This document shows positions 54,503 to 63,131 of a stretch of DNA of 64,000 nt, in pieces (the stretch's first letter is position 1; each line of letters begins with the position of its first letter). Under the pieces are notes generated by a model. That model saw nothing but the letters and a program-made list of their open reading frames with translations. It searched no databases and was not told the origin of the DNA. The stretch is from positions 1 through 64,000 of the forward strand of contig JAIXYK010000008.1 of the NCBI GenBank assembly GCA_027490225.1. The letters run 5' to 3'. The DNA comes from Bacteroidota bacterium (lineage in GTDB: Bacteria > Bacteroidota > Bacteroidia > M30B66). The translations under genes were made by a program, and so were the position numbers.

Positions 54503-55186
54503 ATGAGTACTGAAAAAACAAAAATTTTATTGGTCGACGATGAACCAGATATCCTTGAATTTATCAGTTACAACCTGCTAAAAGAAGGATTTGAGGTTTT
54601 TACGTGTAACAATGGTAAAGAAGCCATAAAAATTGCGCAGCAAGAGCGTCCAACATTAATTATATTGGATGTAATGATGCCCGACTTAGATGGCATCGAA
54701 ACTTGCCATGTTATAAGAGAAACTCCTGAATTAAAAGACGTGTTAATTGCATTTCTTACTGCCCGTAATGAAGATTACAGTCAAATTGCAGGTTTTGATG
54801 CAGGTGCCGACGATTACATCAACAAACCAATAAAGCCAAGGGTTTTGGTAAGTCGAGTAAAGGCCTTGTTAAGAAGAAAAGGAGCAAATGTTCCTGAAAA
54901 TGAAATCATGGAAGTGAGCGGTTTTACTATTGACCGCGAAAAATACCTTATCATTAAAGATGGCGTAAATATTAATCTTCCAAAAAAGGAATTCGAATTA
55001 ATTGCGCTCATTGCATCTAAACCAGGCAAAGTATTCACCAGAGAAGATATCTTAAAAACTATCTGGGGCGAAGATGTAGTAGTTGGCGACAGAACCATTG
55101 ATGTTCATATCAGAAAGTTGAGAGAAAAGATAGGAGATGCTTATATTCGCACAATTAAAGGAGTAGGGTACAAGTTTGAGTTCTAA
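54503..55186 (+). CDS. OmpR/PhoB-family response regulator
   Basis: A 227-residue DNA-binding regulator. The receiver domain has the acidic pair Asp12-Asp13 in LLVDDEPDI, the phosphorylated Asp56 in LIILDVMMPD, and the conserved lysine in INKPIKP. A winged-helix trans_reg_C domain follows, with PKKEFELIALIASKPGKVFT and DVHIRKLREKIG. The kinase gene follows with an 11-base overlap, so the two form a pair. It resembles PhoB in layout; no phosphate gene is nearby, so the signal is not assigned. Confidence 0.93.
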   Translation: MSTEKTKILLVDDEPDILEFISYNLLKEGFEVFTCNNGKEAIKIAQQERPTLIILDVMMPDLDGIETCHVIRETPELKDVLIAFLTARNEDYSQIAGFDAGADDYINKPIKPRVLVSRVKALLRRKGANVPENEIMEVSGFTIDREKYLIIKDGVNINLPKKEFELIALIASKPGKVFTREDILKTIWGEDVVVGDRTIDVHIRKLREKIGDAYIRTIKGVGYKFEF

Positions 55187-56255
55187 AGTTCCATTCAGTC
55201 AAAGTTTAAATACTTCCACACCACGCAGTTTAGCAATGTTTCTATCTGTATGGGTGTCGGTGAGTGTTGGCGTAATTGTATCTCTTGCCGAATTTACTTT
55301 CCATAAGAATTTCAGCATTTGGGTTCCATTGGTGGTTATTACCGTTACGTTTTTACTCAGCTTTTTTCTTTTTCAATTTGCTGTAGAGCGCTTCATTTAT
55401 AGAAAAATCAAACTAATCTATAAAACCATTCACCAGTTAAAATTAAAAAAGGGTCAAAAACCAAAATCTGTCGATATAAATACCGATATTATTGCTGCTG
55501 TAAACAAAGACGTGGAAGCTTGGGCCAAAGACCAAAAGGAAGAAATAGAATACCTTAAAAATCTCGAAAATTACCGACGTGAGTTTTTGGGAAATGTGAG
55601 TCACGAACTTAAGACACCCATTTTTAACATTCAAGGTTACATCATGACCTTATTAGAAGGTGGCCTCGATGACCCTAAAATCAATAAAACTTACCTCGAA
55701 CGTGCCGAAAAAAGTGTTGAGCGCATGGTAAATATTGTAGAAGATTTAGAGATTATTACCCAGTTCGAATCTGGGCAGCTTATTCTTCACAAAGAGAAAT
55801 TCGATATTGTAGAATTGGCGCGCGACACCATGACGAGTATTCAGTATAGCGCAGAAAAGAGCAACGTAAAACTATTATTCAAAGACACTTACGACAAACC
55901 TATTTACGTAAAAGCCGACAAAGAAAGTATCCAAAAGGTAATTTCTAACCTGTTGGTCAATTCCATAAAATATAGCAAAGCAGTAGGAGAAACCAAGATT
56001 TCATTCTACGACATGGACGAAAATATCCTCATAGAAGTTTCCGATAATGGTATTGGCGTTGCCCAAGAACATATACCACGATTATTCGAGCGTTTTTACC
56101 GCGTAGACCGCAGCCGCAGCCGCGAAATTGGAGGCACCGGTTTAGGCCTTTCTATCGTAAAACACATCATTGAAGCCCACAACCAAACCATTAATGTGCG
56201 CAGTACGCTGGGCATAGGAACCACGTTTGGGTTCACACTTTCAAAATCGAAATAA
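55176..56255 (+). CDS. Sensor histidine kinase, partner of the OmpR-type regulator
   Basis: A 359-residue membrane kinase. Two membrane helices (about residues 20-40 and 49-68) are separated by a loop of fewer than ten residues, as in PhoR-type sensors. The HisKA site is His143 in FLGNVSHELKTPIF. N-box NLLVNSIKYS, G1 DNGIGV, F-box FERFYRVDRSRSRE and G2 GGTGLGLSIVKHI are complete. The start is taken as TTG 55176, because the segment STPRSLAMFLSVW looks coding; an ATG at 55236 would remove the first 20 residues. It overlaps the regulator gene by 11 bases. Nothing else follows in the operon. Confidence 0.9.
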   Translation: MSSKVPFSQSLNTSTPRSLAMFLSVWVSVSVGVIVSLAEFTFHKNFSIWVPLVVITVTFLLSFFLFQFAVERFIYRKIKLIYKTIHQLKLKKGQKPKSVDINTDIIAAVNKDVEAWAKDQKEEIEYLKNLENYRREFLGNVSHELKTPIFNIQGYIMTLLEGGLDDPKINKTYLERAEKSVERMVNIVEDLEIITQFESGQLILHKEKFDIVELARDTMTSIQYSAEKSNVKLLFKDTYDKPIYVKADKESIQKVISNLLVNSIKYSKAVGETKISFYDMDENILIEVSDNGIGVAQEHIPRLFERFYRVDRSRSREIGGTGLGLSIVKHIIEAHNQTINVRSTLGIGTTFGFTLSKSK

Positions 56256-56297
56256 ATAAAGTTAGGGCGGCTTTTCCCGCTATAGCCTGTGCACGGC

Positions 56298-56326
56298 ACT
56301 TGGCTCTATCGGGGCCGCGCGGTATT
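56298..56326 (-). repeat. Dispersed GC-rich repeat, copy 2
   Basis: On the minus strand AATACCGCGC (56326-56317) and ATAGAGCCAAGT (56309-56298) match the copy at 44020-44046 with one change in each part. The GC-rich context extends to about 56266. Confidence 0.5.
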
Positions 56327-56354
56327 GCTAAAATCATTTGTTTTAAAGTCAAAC

Positions 56355-56455
56355 ATTTTGTGGCAATTTATTTTAACCGAAAATATTTTGCCACAAGTTT
56401 GTGGCAAATTTTCCTGTGGCAAAAAAAAATGCCACAAAAAAAATTGCCACAAAAT
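56355..56455. repeat. Six-armed palindromic block A (GTGGCAA/TTGCCAC)
   Basis: Six copies of one 7-base arm occur: GTGGCAA at 56360, 56401 and 56416 and its complement TTGCCAC at 56388 and 56444, with TGCCAC at 56430. They form an outer 15-bp perfect stem (56355-56369 with 56441-56455). Inside it are two hairpins: TTGCCACAA-GT-TTGTGGCAA (56388-56407) and TGTGGCA-A8-TGCCACA (56415-56436). The result is a three-way-junction fold, possible as RNA or as extruded DNA. Confidence 0.9.
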
Positions 56456-56506
56456 TTTAAAAGTGATGCCATTTACAGGATAGCTCCGTTTATTTTTGTG
56501 TCTCAC

Positions 56507-56605
56507 ATTTTGTGTCAAAATATTTTGTGCGAAAAATTTTTGACACAAGTTTGTGTCAATTTTCTTTGTGTCAAAAAAAAATGACACAAACGTTTTTGAC
56601 ACAAA
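56507..56605. repeat. Six-armed palindromic block B (GTGTCAA/TTGACAC)
   Basis: This is a diverged tandem copy of block A, 152 bases downstream. The six arms start at 56512, 56540, 56553, 56568, 56582 and 56596, exactly the same offsets (0, 28, 41, 56, 70, 84) as in block A. All arms read GTGTCAA or TTGACAC instead of GTGGCAA or TTGCCAC. The outer stem is 12 bp perfect (56509-56520 with 56594-56605); the inner hairpins are TTGACACAA-GT-TTGTGTCAA and TGTGTCA-A8-TGACACA. Confidence 0.9.
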
Positions 56606-56681
56606 TTTTACAAGTGTTGGTTTTATTGGTTAGATGAAGTATAGGGCCTTTTTGTTGGTTGGCTAAGCACTTTAAATATTT

Positions 56682-57368
56682 TCAATCCTTATATTTATTG
56701 AAAATACTACTATCAAAAGGCGTCCAAAGGCAAGCTTTTAAATCTGCTGATTTGAGTCCGTTGTTTGCCCAAGTATTGCAAGTGTTAAATAAACTGTAGG
56801 TTCCATTTGCTTCATAAAATGAATCATTGTTATTGTAAGAGAACCCTTCAATTTTTTGGGTTAAACCTGAACTGTTTACCTTAAAACTACCTTTTACAAA
56901 ATTAACAAGCTTAACATAGTTAGATTTACTAATACATATTTTCTTGCATAATTCTGTTTCTTTTAATTCATCATGAAAAGTAACGTGCATTGCAGAAGTG
57001 CTCAAATAGAAGAGGGCATTAAAAGTTGTGCTGAATTTTATATCGTCCCAGGTTTTTGTTTGAAGAAAAAAACCTTTATCTCCCCAGCCAAATGCCGCAT
57101 ATTGGGTTGCGGTTTTACCTAATTTGGTATCTTCAGGTTTAACATATTTGCTCCAGTCCATGTATTGATTTTGAAAGGGAAGCACTAAATCGCAATGCAC
57201 ACCACTCGTTAAAATGTAAATTTCAACGGCGTCTTTATTACATTCTTTAAAATCTGAATTTACTGCAATAGAAGAAATTGAAAATGCAGATACAAAGTAT
57301 AAGATAATAATCAATACAAAATAACCAATTACCTTTAATGGAAGCAGTATGAGTTTTTTAAACTTCAT
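56682..57368 (-). CDS. DUF2459 family membrane-anchored protein
   Basis: A 228-residue protein with one N-terminal membrane helix (about residues 13-35). The remainder has the DUF2459 (TIGR02117) landmarks: EIYILTSGVHCDLVLPF, AAFGWGDKGFFLQTKTWDD, SAMHVTFH, and the terminal N-T-C-N-T-W-A-N-N-G-L-K-S-A-D-L-K-A with LWTPFD. The family is of unknown function, and the conserved histidine and cysteine suggest an enzyme. It stands alone in convergent orientation to the histidine kinase gene, with the palindromic blocks between them. Confidence 0.85.
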   Translation of the reverse strand: MKFKKLILLPLKVIGYFVLIIILYFVSAFSISSIAVNSDFKECNKDAVEIYILTSGVHCDLVLPFQNQYMDWSKYVKPEDTKLGKTATQYAAFGWGDKGFFLQTKTWDDIKFSTTFNALFYLSTSAMHVTFHDELKETELCKKICISKSNYVKLVNFVKGSFKVNSSGLTQKIEGFSYNNNDSFYEANGTYSLFNTCNTWANNGLKSADLKACLWTPFDSSIFNKYKD

Positions 57369-57425
57369 ATAATTATGTTTTTCTTTTAAAATTATTTTTC
57401 GTTAAAAAAAACACACACGAAATGT

Positions 57426-58223
57426 CTAACTATTATCACCCCTCAACAAACCTCCAAGTCCACCAAGAATACTGCCTTCTTCTTTTCCTCCGCTGAATGC
57501 GCCCGGTGCATTTTGCAAGATGCGCCCTGCTAATCGACTAAAAGGTAACGATTGTATCCAAACTTTGCCCGGACCGCTCAATTGCGCAAAGAACACTCCT
57601 TCACCACCAAATAGCGTGTTTTTTATTCCTCCAACAAATTGAATATCGTAGTCAACTGTTTGCGTGAATGCAACAATACAACCCGTATCAATGCGCAAAA
57701 CTTCGCCGGCTTTTAATTCACGTTCAATGATGGTTCCGCAACTGTGCACAAATGCCCAACCATCACCTTCTAATTTCTGCATAATGAAGCCTTCTCCACC
57801 GAACAAGCCGGTTCCTAATTTCTTTTGAAATTCAATTCCAATCGAAACGCCTTTTGCCGCGCATAAAAACGCATCTTTTTGACAAATCACTTTGCCACCA
57901 TATAGCGTTAAATCCATTGGAATAATTTTTCCAGGATATGGCGCAGCAAATGTAACTTGTTGCTTACCTACACCATAGTTTGTGTAAGAAGTCATAAATA
58001 AACTTTCACCTGTTAAAACGCGCTTACCGGCAGAAAGTAATTTTCCCATAAAACCTTGGTTTTGGGCTCTGCCATCACCAAATATGGTTTCCATCTTTAT
58101 ACCCATGTCCATCATCATAAATGAGCCAGCCTCGGCTACAACAGATTCTTGCGGGTCCAGTTCTATTTCTAGGCATTGCATTTCTTCGCCTATAATTCTG
58201 TAATCTATTTCGTGTGAATTCAT
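57426..58223 (-). CDS. AIM24 / TIGR00266 family protein
   Basis: A 265-residue soluble protein of the AIM24 family, which forms a compact beta-rich barrel and has no established biochemical role. Family marks are [28 protein letters not shown], the [14 protein letters not shown] segment and the [20 protein letters not shown] segment, with a Gly-rich C-terminus. It follows dnaN on the same strand but is separated by an intrinsic terminator, so it probably has its own promoter. Confidence 0.9.
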   Translation of the reverse strand: MNSHEIDYRIIGEEMQCLEIELDPQESVVAEAGSFMMMDMGIKMETIFGDGRAQNQGFMGKLLSAGKRVLTGESLFMTSYTNYGVGKQQVTFAAPYPGKIIPMDLTLYGGKVICQKDAFLCAAKGVSIGIEFQKKLGTGLFGGEGFIMQKLEGDGWAFVHSCGTIIERELKAGEVLRIDTGCIVAFTQTVDYDIQFVGGIKNTLFGGEGVFFAQLSGPGKVWIQSLPFSRLAGRILQNAPGAFSGGKEEGSILGGLGGLLRGDNS

Positions 58224-58241
58224 AATTTCTAGGGTATAAAA

Positions 58242-58263
58242 AAAGCCGAAATCAATCGGCTTT
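58242..58263 (-). terminator. Terminator after dnaN
   Basis: AAAGCCGA (58242-58249) and TCGGCTTT (58256-58263) make an 8-bp stem with a 6-nt loop. On the minus strand the stem is followed by a run of T. Confidence 0.8.
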
Positions 58264-58274
58264 GAGGTTTTTAA

Positions 58275-59399
58275 TTAGTTATTTAACATTACTGGCATTA
58301 CCAGCATTAATAAGTCTTCATCTTTGTCTTTTACAGATGCTTCTGGTAATAAAATACCTGCTCTGTTTGGAGCACTCATGTTGAGGTTTACACTTTCACT
58401 GTCCATATTGCTCAACATCTCAGTAATAAACTTAGAGTTAAATGCAATTTCCATGTCTTCACCTTCATACTGACAAGTTAAACGCTCAGCTGCTGAATTA
58501 GAAAAATCCAAATCTTCTGCAGTTAGTTGCAACTCGCTTCCTTGAATATTCAACTTTACTTGGTTAGTGCTTCTGCTTGAGAAAATTGCCACACGACGCA
58601 AAGATGAAATCAAATCCTGGCGATTCATGGTTAACTTAAATGGATTCTCCTTTGGAATTACGGCTTCATAATTTGGATATCTTCCTTCAATTAATCTGCA
58701 AATCAAGTTAAATTGATCGAAATCGAATGAGGCATTTTTTGAATTAAACTTAACTGTAACACTGCTATCAGCATAACCCAATAAACTTTTCAATAAGTTT
58801 AAAGGTTTCTTAGGAAGAATAAAAGAAGCATCAACTTCAGCTGTAATGTCAGTTCTGCGGTAACGCACCAAACGGTGAGAATCTGTAGCAACCATAGTCA
58901 TGTGCTCTGAACCAACTTGCATAAAAACGCCAGACATTACTGGTCTTAAATCATCGTTACCGGTAGCAAAGATGGTTTTGTTAATTCCGCTGTATAGAAT
59001 TGAAGCGTCAATCTTAAATTCATTCCCATCAGCAATTTCTGGTAAACGAGGGAAATCTTCAGGGTCGTGACCGGCCAATTTATATTTACCATAACCAGAT
59101 GCAATCTCAATTCCGAAATTCTCATCATTGATATTGAAAGTTAAAGGTTGGTCAGGAAAGCTTTTTAAAGATTCCAACAACATTTTAGCAGGAATTGCAA
59201 TTTTACCAGATTCTTGGGCTTCAACTGCAATATGCGTAATCATTGTATTGTCTAAATCTGAAGCCAACACGGTAAGTTGACCTTCTGATACGTCGAACAA
59301 AAAATCTTCTAATATGGGTAAGCTGCTGTTGGTAGACAAAACACCTGATATTGCTTGCAACTGCTTTAATAATGCACTACTTGAAATGATAAACTTCAT
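58275..59399 (-). CDS. dnaN: DNA polymerase III beta sliding clamp
   Basis: A 374-residue clamp that encircles DNA and tethers polymerase III and repair proteins. The start at 59399 gives the classical MKFIISSSALLKQLQAISG; the frame runs upstream to 59441 but those 14 residues are not family-like, and a TATATTTA box lies there on the minus strand (59420-59427). The three-fold clamp repeat is seen in FIISSSALL, FILPKKPLNLL and RQDLISSLRRVAIFSS. The C-terminal part that lines the protein-binding pocket ends MLVMPVMLNN. It is last in the run gldF-gldG-DUF4340-dnaN and is not beside dnaA. Confidence 0.96.
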   Translation of the reverse strand: MKFIISSSALLKQLQAISGVLSTNSSLPILEDFLFDVSEGQLTVLASDLDNTMITHIAVEAQESGKIAIPAKMLLESLKSFPDQPLTFNINDENFGIEIASGYGKYKLAGHDPEDFPRLPEIADGNEFKIDASILYSGINKTIFATGNDDLRPVMSGVFMQVGSEHMTMVATDSHRLVRYRRTDITAEVDASFILPKKPLNLLKSLLGYADSSVTVKFNSKNASFDFDQFNLICRLIEGRYPNYEAVIPKENPFKLTMNRQDLISSLRRVAIFSSRSTNQVKLNIQGSELQLTAEDLDFSNSAAERLTCQYEGEDMEIAFNSKFITEMLSNMDSESVNLNMSAPNRAGILLPEASVKDKDEDLLMLVMPVMLNN

Positions 59400-59492
59400 A
59401 GGGTCCTTTTTTGGGGGCGTAAATATAGCGGAATGAATCACAACATTACAAGAAGAATGTTGCTTTGTTGATAATCTGTTGAATGGTTGGTT

Positions 59493-60506
59493 TTACTGCT
59501 GTTTTAAGAAATAATCTAAGGGTTTTATTAATGGATTCATTTGAAAAAATTGCACCAATACGAAATCTTTTCCACCATTTACCAATGCATACATTCTGTC
59601 TGAATCATATTGAGAACCAGGAATAGAAGTATCAATCTCCTTTGCTGTATTGTATCTGTGGAACCCTTTAAAAGTCCTGATAGCTTTATTCTTGTCTGTA
59701 ATTGTTATTTCTACCCAGGGTTTTGAGCTTAAAATTGAATCTTTTTCAGCTTTGGGAAAAGATTCAGCCACAATAAACTCGTAATTAATTCTTTTGTAAC
59801 CCGCCAAATATTCTATAGCAGCAAGCGTATCCACAGCTTTCGCTACTTTCAATCCGTTTTGTGAAATCTCAATTCCTTTGGCTCCATCAAAACCTATTTC
59901 TACATTCACTTCCGGTCTTTCATTGTATTTTAAAACTACTTTCCTAATGTCGCGGTAATCGTAACTAAAAATAGAAGGGTCTCTCCACGATCTTGGATTT
60001 ACTATAAAACGAGTTTGTAAAAATCCATTATGACCAGGAATGTGCACTTCATAAGGCTGCTCGTCGCCCTCAAGCAACATGTATGTGCCTTTTTTATCCA
60101 TGCTTTCATTGGCCATGTAAATTGTTTTTATCAAATCACCATTTGAATACACCTCTACTTTTCTTTGGCTTGGGCCAGAAAGTTCCTTCAAAACCGTTTG
60201 TTCCATCGATTTTGCAACAGGAAACCTCACCTTCATTTTTTTCAAAGTCTCTAATACAGTTTTTATAGCATCGGCTCTTGCTAAAAATGTATCGTTAACC
60301 ATCCATACAGTCGCACTTTTTCTTGTTAGTGTTGCGGTATTTCCATTCTTGTCAGCGAAAAATAATTTGTCAACAGATGCAGTATCTTCAACAGTAAATA
60401 TTTTCAATTTGTCTTTTAATGTGCTATTCGATTGCGAATAATAAAACCAAGCCGCAACTCCAATTAGGAGAACCACCACAATTATCAAGATTCTGTTAAT
60501 TTTCAT
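59493..60506 (-). CDS. DUF4340 domain protein, downstream of gldG
   Basis: A 337-residue protein with an N-terminal membrane anchor (MKINRILIIVVVLLIGVAAW). The extracytoplasmic part shows the DUF4340 pattern: an alternating beta region with TLTRKSATVWMVNDT, RADAIKTVLETLKKMKV and FIVNPRSWRDPSIFSYDYRD. DUF4340 proteins often follow GldG-like ABC transporter components, as here, with an eight-base gap. Its role may be linked to that complex; no catalytic motif is seen. Confidence 0.85.
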   Translation of the reverse strand: MKINRILIIVVVLLIGVAAWFYYSQSNSTLKDKLKIFTVEDTASVDKLFFADKNGNTATLTRKSATVWMVNDTFLARADAIKTVLETLKKMKVRFPVAKSMEQTVLKELSGPSQRKVEVYSNGDLIKTIYMANESMDKKGTYMLLEGDEQPYEVHIPGHNGFLQTRFIVNPRSWRDPSIFSYDYRDIRKVVLKYNERPEVNVEIGFDGAKGIEISQNGLKVAKAVDTLAAIEYLAGYKRINYEFIVAESFPKAEKDSILSSKPWVEITITDKNKAIRTFKGFHRYNTAKEIDTSIPGSQYDSDRMYALVNGGKDFVLVQFFQMNPLIKPLDYFLKQQ

Positions 60507-60514
60507 ACAAACAT

Positions 60515-62257
60515 TTATTTTGATTTTCCGAATTTTCTTCTTCTTAAGAAATTCAGTATGAAGCCCATAAGCGCAATAATTAAAAGAGGTACCAAAACAT
60601 TTTTCAATTGAATATTGGTTCTTTCCCCTTTAATTTTTGTGTCATCCAACAACCTTGTTTTTATAATGCGAGACCTCACAGAAATCAATCCTGAATCGTC
60701 GCACAAGTAATTCAGACAATTTAAAACGAAATCTCGGTTTCCAAAAAGTTCTCCTGTGTATTTGTCATAACCCAATGGACTCAGCCTTCCTGTTGTTTTG
60801 CTTACACCATTTTTTATCACATCTCCATCAGAAACAACTATCATAGCTCCATCTTTCTCAGATTGTTCCAGAAAACCTATTTGTTTATTTTCTTTGATTG
60901 CAGGCGGGATTCTATTTTTGAAATTAGAAGTAAATCTCCCTTCCAACAGCACCGCCATTGGAATGTTCTGTAAATTGTAAAACCTAGGATCTGGTTGTTC
61001 TTTAAGGATGTTGAGAGAAATTCTTGCAGGTGTATTAATTAATTGTGTTCGCTTGGATGAAGAAAGCAAAACAGTTTTTTTGATGCCTTCTGCAGCAATG
61101 GTATCAATGCTTGATGCAAATTCAAATCGGGTTGCATTCAAGTTATTTACTATTGGGTGATTGCTCGGTGGCAAAGAAAGCGGAAAATAAGGCCATCTTT
61201 TTGGCTCATACCGGGGTTGATTTCCAACACGACCAACAATTATTGGGATTACAGATGAACGTAAATCCATAATCAAATTGGTATTTATCCGTGCACCGTA
61301 TTTAAATAATTGGTCATCCAAGTTTACGTCTTTGGGATATACTAATGATGCAGGATTGCGACTCAAACTATCCATTGAAGCTTCAACCCTGTCTATTATC
61401 CATAGCACCTTTCCACCACGCATGATGTATTGGTCAATAATGAATTTGTCTTTTTCAGAAAAAGCAGAATCAGGTTGAGCAATGATGATGGCCTTGAAAC
61501 GTGGTACAAATTTCACCAAAGAATCGCGCTCACCTCTATAAACCAAACTGGTTAAATTGCTATCAATCTTAACCCTAGAAACGCTGTAGTATTCTTCTAA
61601 AGAAAGCGAAATATCTTTTGTTTCCAATGAATCCAGCTCGCCGTGCCCTTCTATAAATGCAACGGTTGGTTTCTTATTAGCATATAACTTCCTTATGCTA
61701 TTGGTCATTTCATATTCAAGGTCGTTTACCGCCCTGTTTATCATTTTTTCTTCACTAGCATACGTCTCGCTCTTGAGCAATTGCAATGGAATAGATTGAC
61801 CACGATATGAGAAAATAGCACCTGGCCAAATTAACTTTTGAGAAATGCCCGATTCACTTTGCTCAACAGGATTTGTATAAGTTAGACCTTCTTTTGATAA
61901 CTGCTTGTATAACTTAATTCTTTCTTTTTCGTCAGCGCTTTCAGAAGGATTAATGAATTCATATTCCAGATAAGGTGTATAAGCCCTGAATTCATCCAGC
62001 ATTTCTCTGGTAGCATTGCGCAATTGCTTATAATTGGCAGGCAATTCACCTTCTAAATAAACCTTTACATACACGTAATCTTTTAATCCTTTCAGTAAAT
62101 CAATAGTAGGTTGACTTAATGTATATCGTTTCTCGCTCGTTAAATCAAGCCGCCCAAATTTAAATGAGCCAACCACATTTACTGCAATGATTACGATTAC
62201 TATTAAAAAGAGATTAATAATGGCTGAACGTTTCAGCGATGAAGTAACTTTTGCCAT
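60515..62257 (-). CDS. gldG: Gliding motility ABC transporter component GldG
   Basis: A 580-residue protein with an N-terminal membrane helix, a large extracytoplasmic domain and a C-terminal helix (VLVPLLIIALMGFILNFL). The RYTLSQPTIDLLKGL region, FIEGHGELDSLETKDISLSL and IDQYIMRGGKVLWIIDRVEA match GldG / ABC_transp_aux proteins. GldG works with GldF and the ATPase GldA in gliding Bacteroidota. The ATG at 62257 begins MAKVTSSLKR; the frame opens from TTG 62266, but gldF ends in between. The gldF stop and this ATG are two bases apart. gldA is not in the window. Confidence 0.9.
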   Translation of the reverse strand: MAKVTSSLKRSAIINLFLIVIVIIAVNVVGSFKFGRLDLTSEKRYTLSQPTIDLLKGLKDYVYVKVYLEGELPANYKQLRNATREMLDEFRAYTPYLEYEFINPSESADEKERIKLYKQLSKEGLTYTNPVEQSESGISQKLIWPGAIFSYRGQSIPLQLLKSETYASEEKMINRAVNDLEYEMTNSIRKLYANKKPTVAFIEGHGELDSLETKDISLSLEEYYSVSRVKIDSNLTSLVYRGERDSLVKFVPRFKAIIIAQPDSAFSEKDKFIIDQYIMRGGKVLWIIDRVEASMDSLSRNPASLVYPKDVNLDDQLFKYGARINTNLIMDLRSSVIPIIVGRVGNQPRYEPKRWPYFPLSLPPSNHPIVNNLNATRFEFASSIDTIAAEGIKKTVLLSSSKRTQLINTPARISLNILKEQPDPRFYNLQNIPMAVLLEGRFTSNFKNRIPPAIKENKQIGFLEQSEKDGAMIVVSDGDVIKNGVSKTTGRLSPLGYDKYTGELFGNRDFVLNCLNYLCDDSGLISVRSRIIKTRLLDDTKIKGERTNIQLKNVLVPLLIIALMGFILNFLRRRKFGKSK

Positions 62258-62259
62258 AT

Positions 62260-62991
62260 TTACCAAGAGCGACTCAACAACCTTAATCGGGTGATTGCCA
62301 TAAAAAATAAATTAAAACTGATAAAATAGATAACATCTCTGGAATCGATCACTCCTCTGCTCATAGATGCATAATGTGCATTGATGCCAAGGTTAAAAAT
62401 AAAACTATCGATAGGTCTGAAAAGTTCTAAGCCTCCTACTGCATCGAATCCAAAAAAGAAAAAGAAACAAAGAAAAAATCCTACAATAAATGCAACTACT
62501 TGGTTTTCAGTAAGCGATGAGGCAAACAAGCCAATAGAGACAAAAGATCCTCCTAAAAACAATAATCCAATAAATGAACCCCAGGTTCCTCCTGAATCTA
62601 TATTATTCGGTGGGTTTCCAAGCGATTGTATGCTGAAATAATAGAAAATGGTGGGTAACAAAGCGAAAATAACCACAACGAAGCCTGCAGCATATTTAGA
62701 AACAATAATTTGCCATTCAGTTAATGGTCGAGTAAGCAACAATTCAATGGTTCCATTGCGTTGTTCTTCTGCAAACGAACGCATCGTGATGGCAGGAATC
62801 AGAAACATAAACACCCAAGGAGCAATTACAAATAAACTTTCTAAGCTCGAAAATCCAGCATCTAGAATGTTAAAATTTCCTGGAAAGACCCACAGGAATA
62901 GTCCGATAGCCAATAAAAAGATACTTATTACAATATATCCGATCAAAGAGGTAAGGAAACTGCTGATTTCTTTGCGCAACAAGGCAATCAT
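62260..62991 (-). CDS. gldF: Gliding motility ABC transporter permease GldF
   Basis: A 243-residue membrane permease with about six helices. It starts MIALLRKEISSFLTSLIGYI at ATG 62991, the usual GldF beginning. The frame stays open up to 63129, but that part precedes the -7 box. Family marks are the cytoplasmic loop EEQRNGTIELLLTRPLTEWQ and the GLFASSLTENQVVAF segment. With GldG and an ATPase it makes the ABC complex needed for gliding in Flavobacterium. It is the first gene of gldF-gldG-DUF4340-dnaN. Confidence 0.9.
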   Translation of the reverse strand: MIALLRKEISSFLTSLIGYIVISIFLLAIGLFLWVFPGNFNILDAGFSSLESLFVIAPWVFMFLIPAITMRSFAEEQRNGTIELLLTRPLTEWQIIVSKYAAGFVVVIFALLPTIFYYFSIQSLGNPPNNIDSGGTWGSFIGLLFLGGSFVSIGLFASSLTENQVVAFIVGFFLCFFFFFGFDAVGGLELFRPIDSFIFNLGINAHYASMSRGVIDSRDVIYFISFNLFFMAITRLRLLSRSW

Positions 62992-63019
62992 ACGTTTTTG
63001 CAGGTTTTTTAATGTTGCG

Positions 63020-63027
63020 CAAAAATA
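63020..63027 (-). promoter_or_regulatory. -7 box for gldF operon
   Basis: On the minus strand TATTTTTG matches TAnnTTTG, 28 bases before the ATG at 62991. It supports that start. Confidence 0.6.
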
Positions 63028-63131
63028 CATTAATTTAAATGGCATTGGCAACAACATCGTAGAATGAATATCGGAAACATCAACATTTTTTCGGAAATTT
63101 GCGGCATTATTAAAAAAGCAAATTGCCAAAG

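Larger units (their letters stand above)
56256..56681. other. 426-bp convergent intergenic region with structured repeats
   Basis: This spacer lies between two 3' ends, so no promoter is expected. It holds a GC-rich patch (56266-56333) related to one at 44020, then two tandem copies of a six-armed palindromic block (56355-56455 and 56507-56605). Frames of 60-100 residues occur on both strands but are low-complexity by-products of the repeats. Confidence 0.85.

Noticed and set aside
56289-56602. Overlapping small proteins on both strands (60-98 residues)
   Set aside because: They are made of lysine, asparagine and phenylalanine runs read through the palindromic blocks. They exist only because the repeats lack stops.
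56355-56605. Rho-independent terminators for the two flanking convergent genes
   Set aside because: Convergent genes do need terminators and the hairpins may act so, but two six-armed blocks with matching offsets are far more elaborate than a terminator, and the loops hold A-runs rather than the stems being followed by T-runs.
62992-63129. Upstream extension of gldF by 46 residues
   Set aside because: It precedes a -7 box and does not resemble GldF, which starts MIALLRKE.
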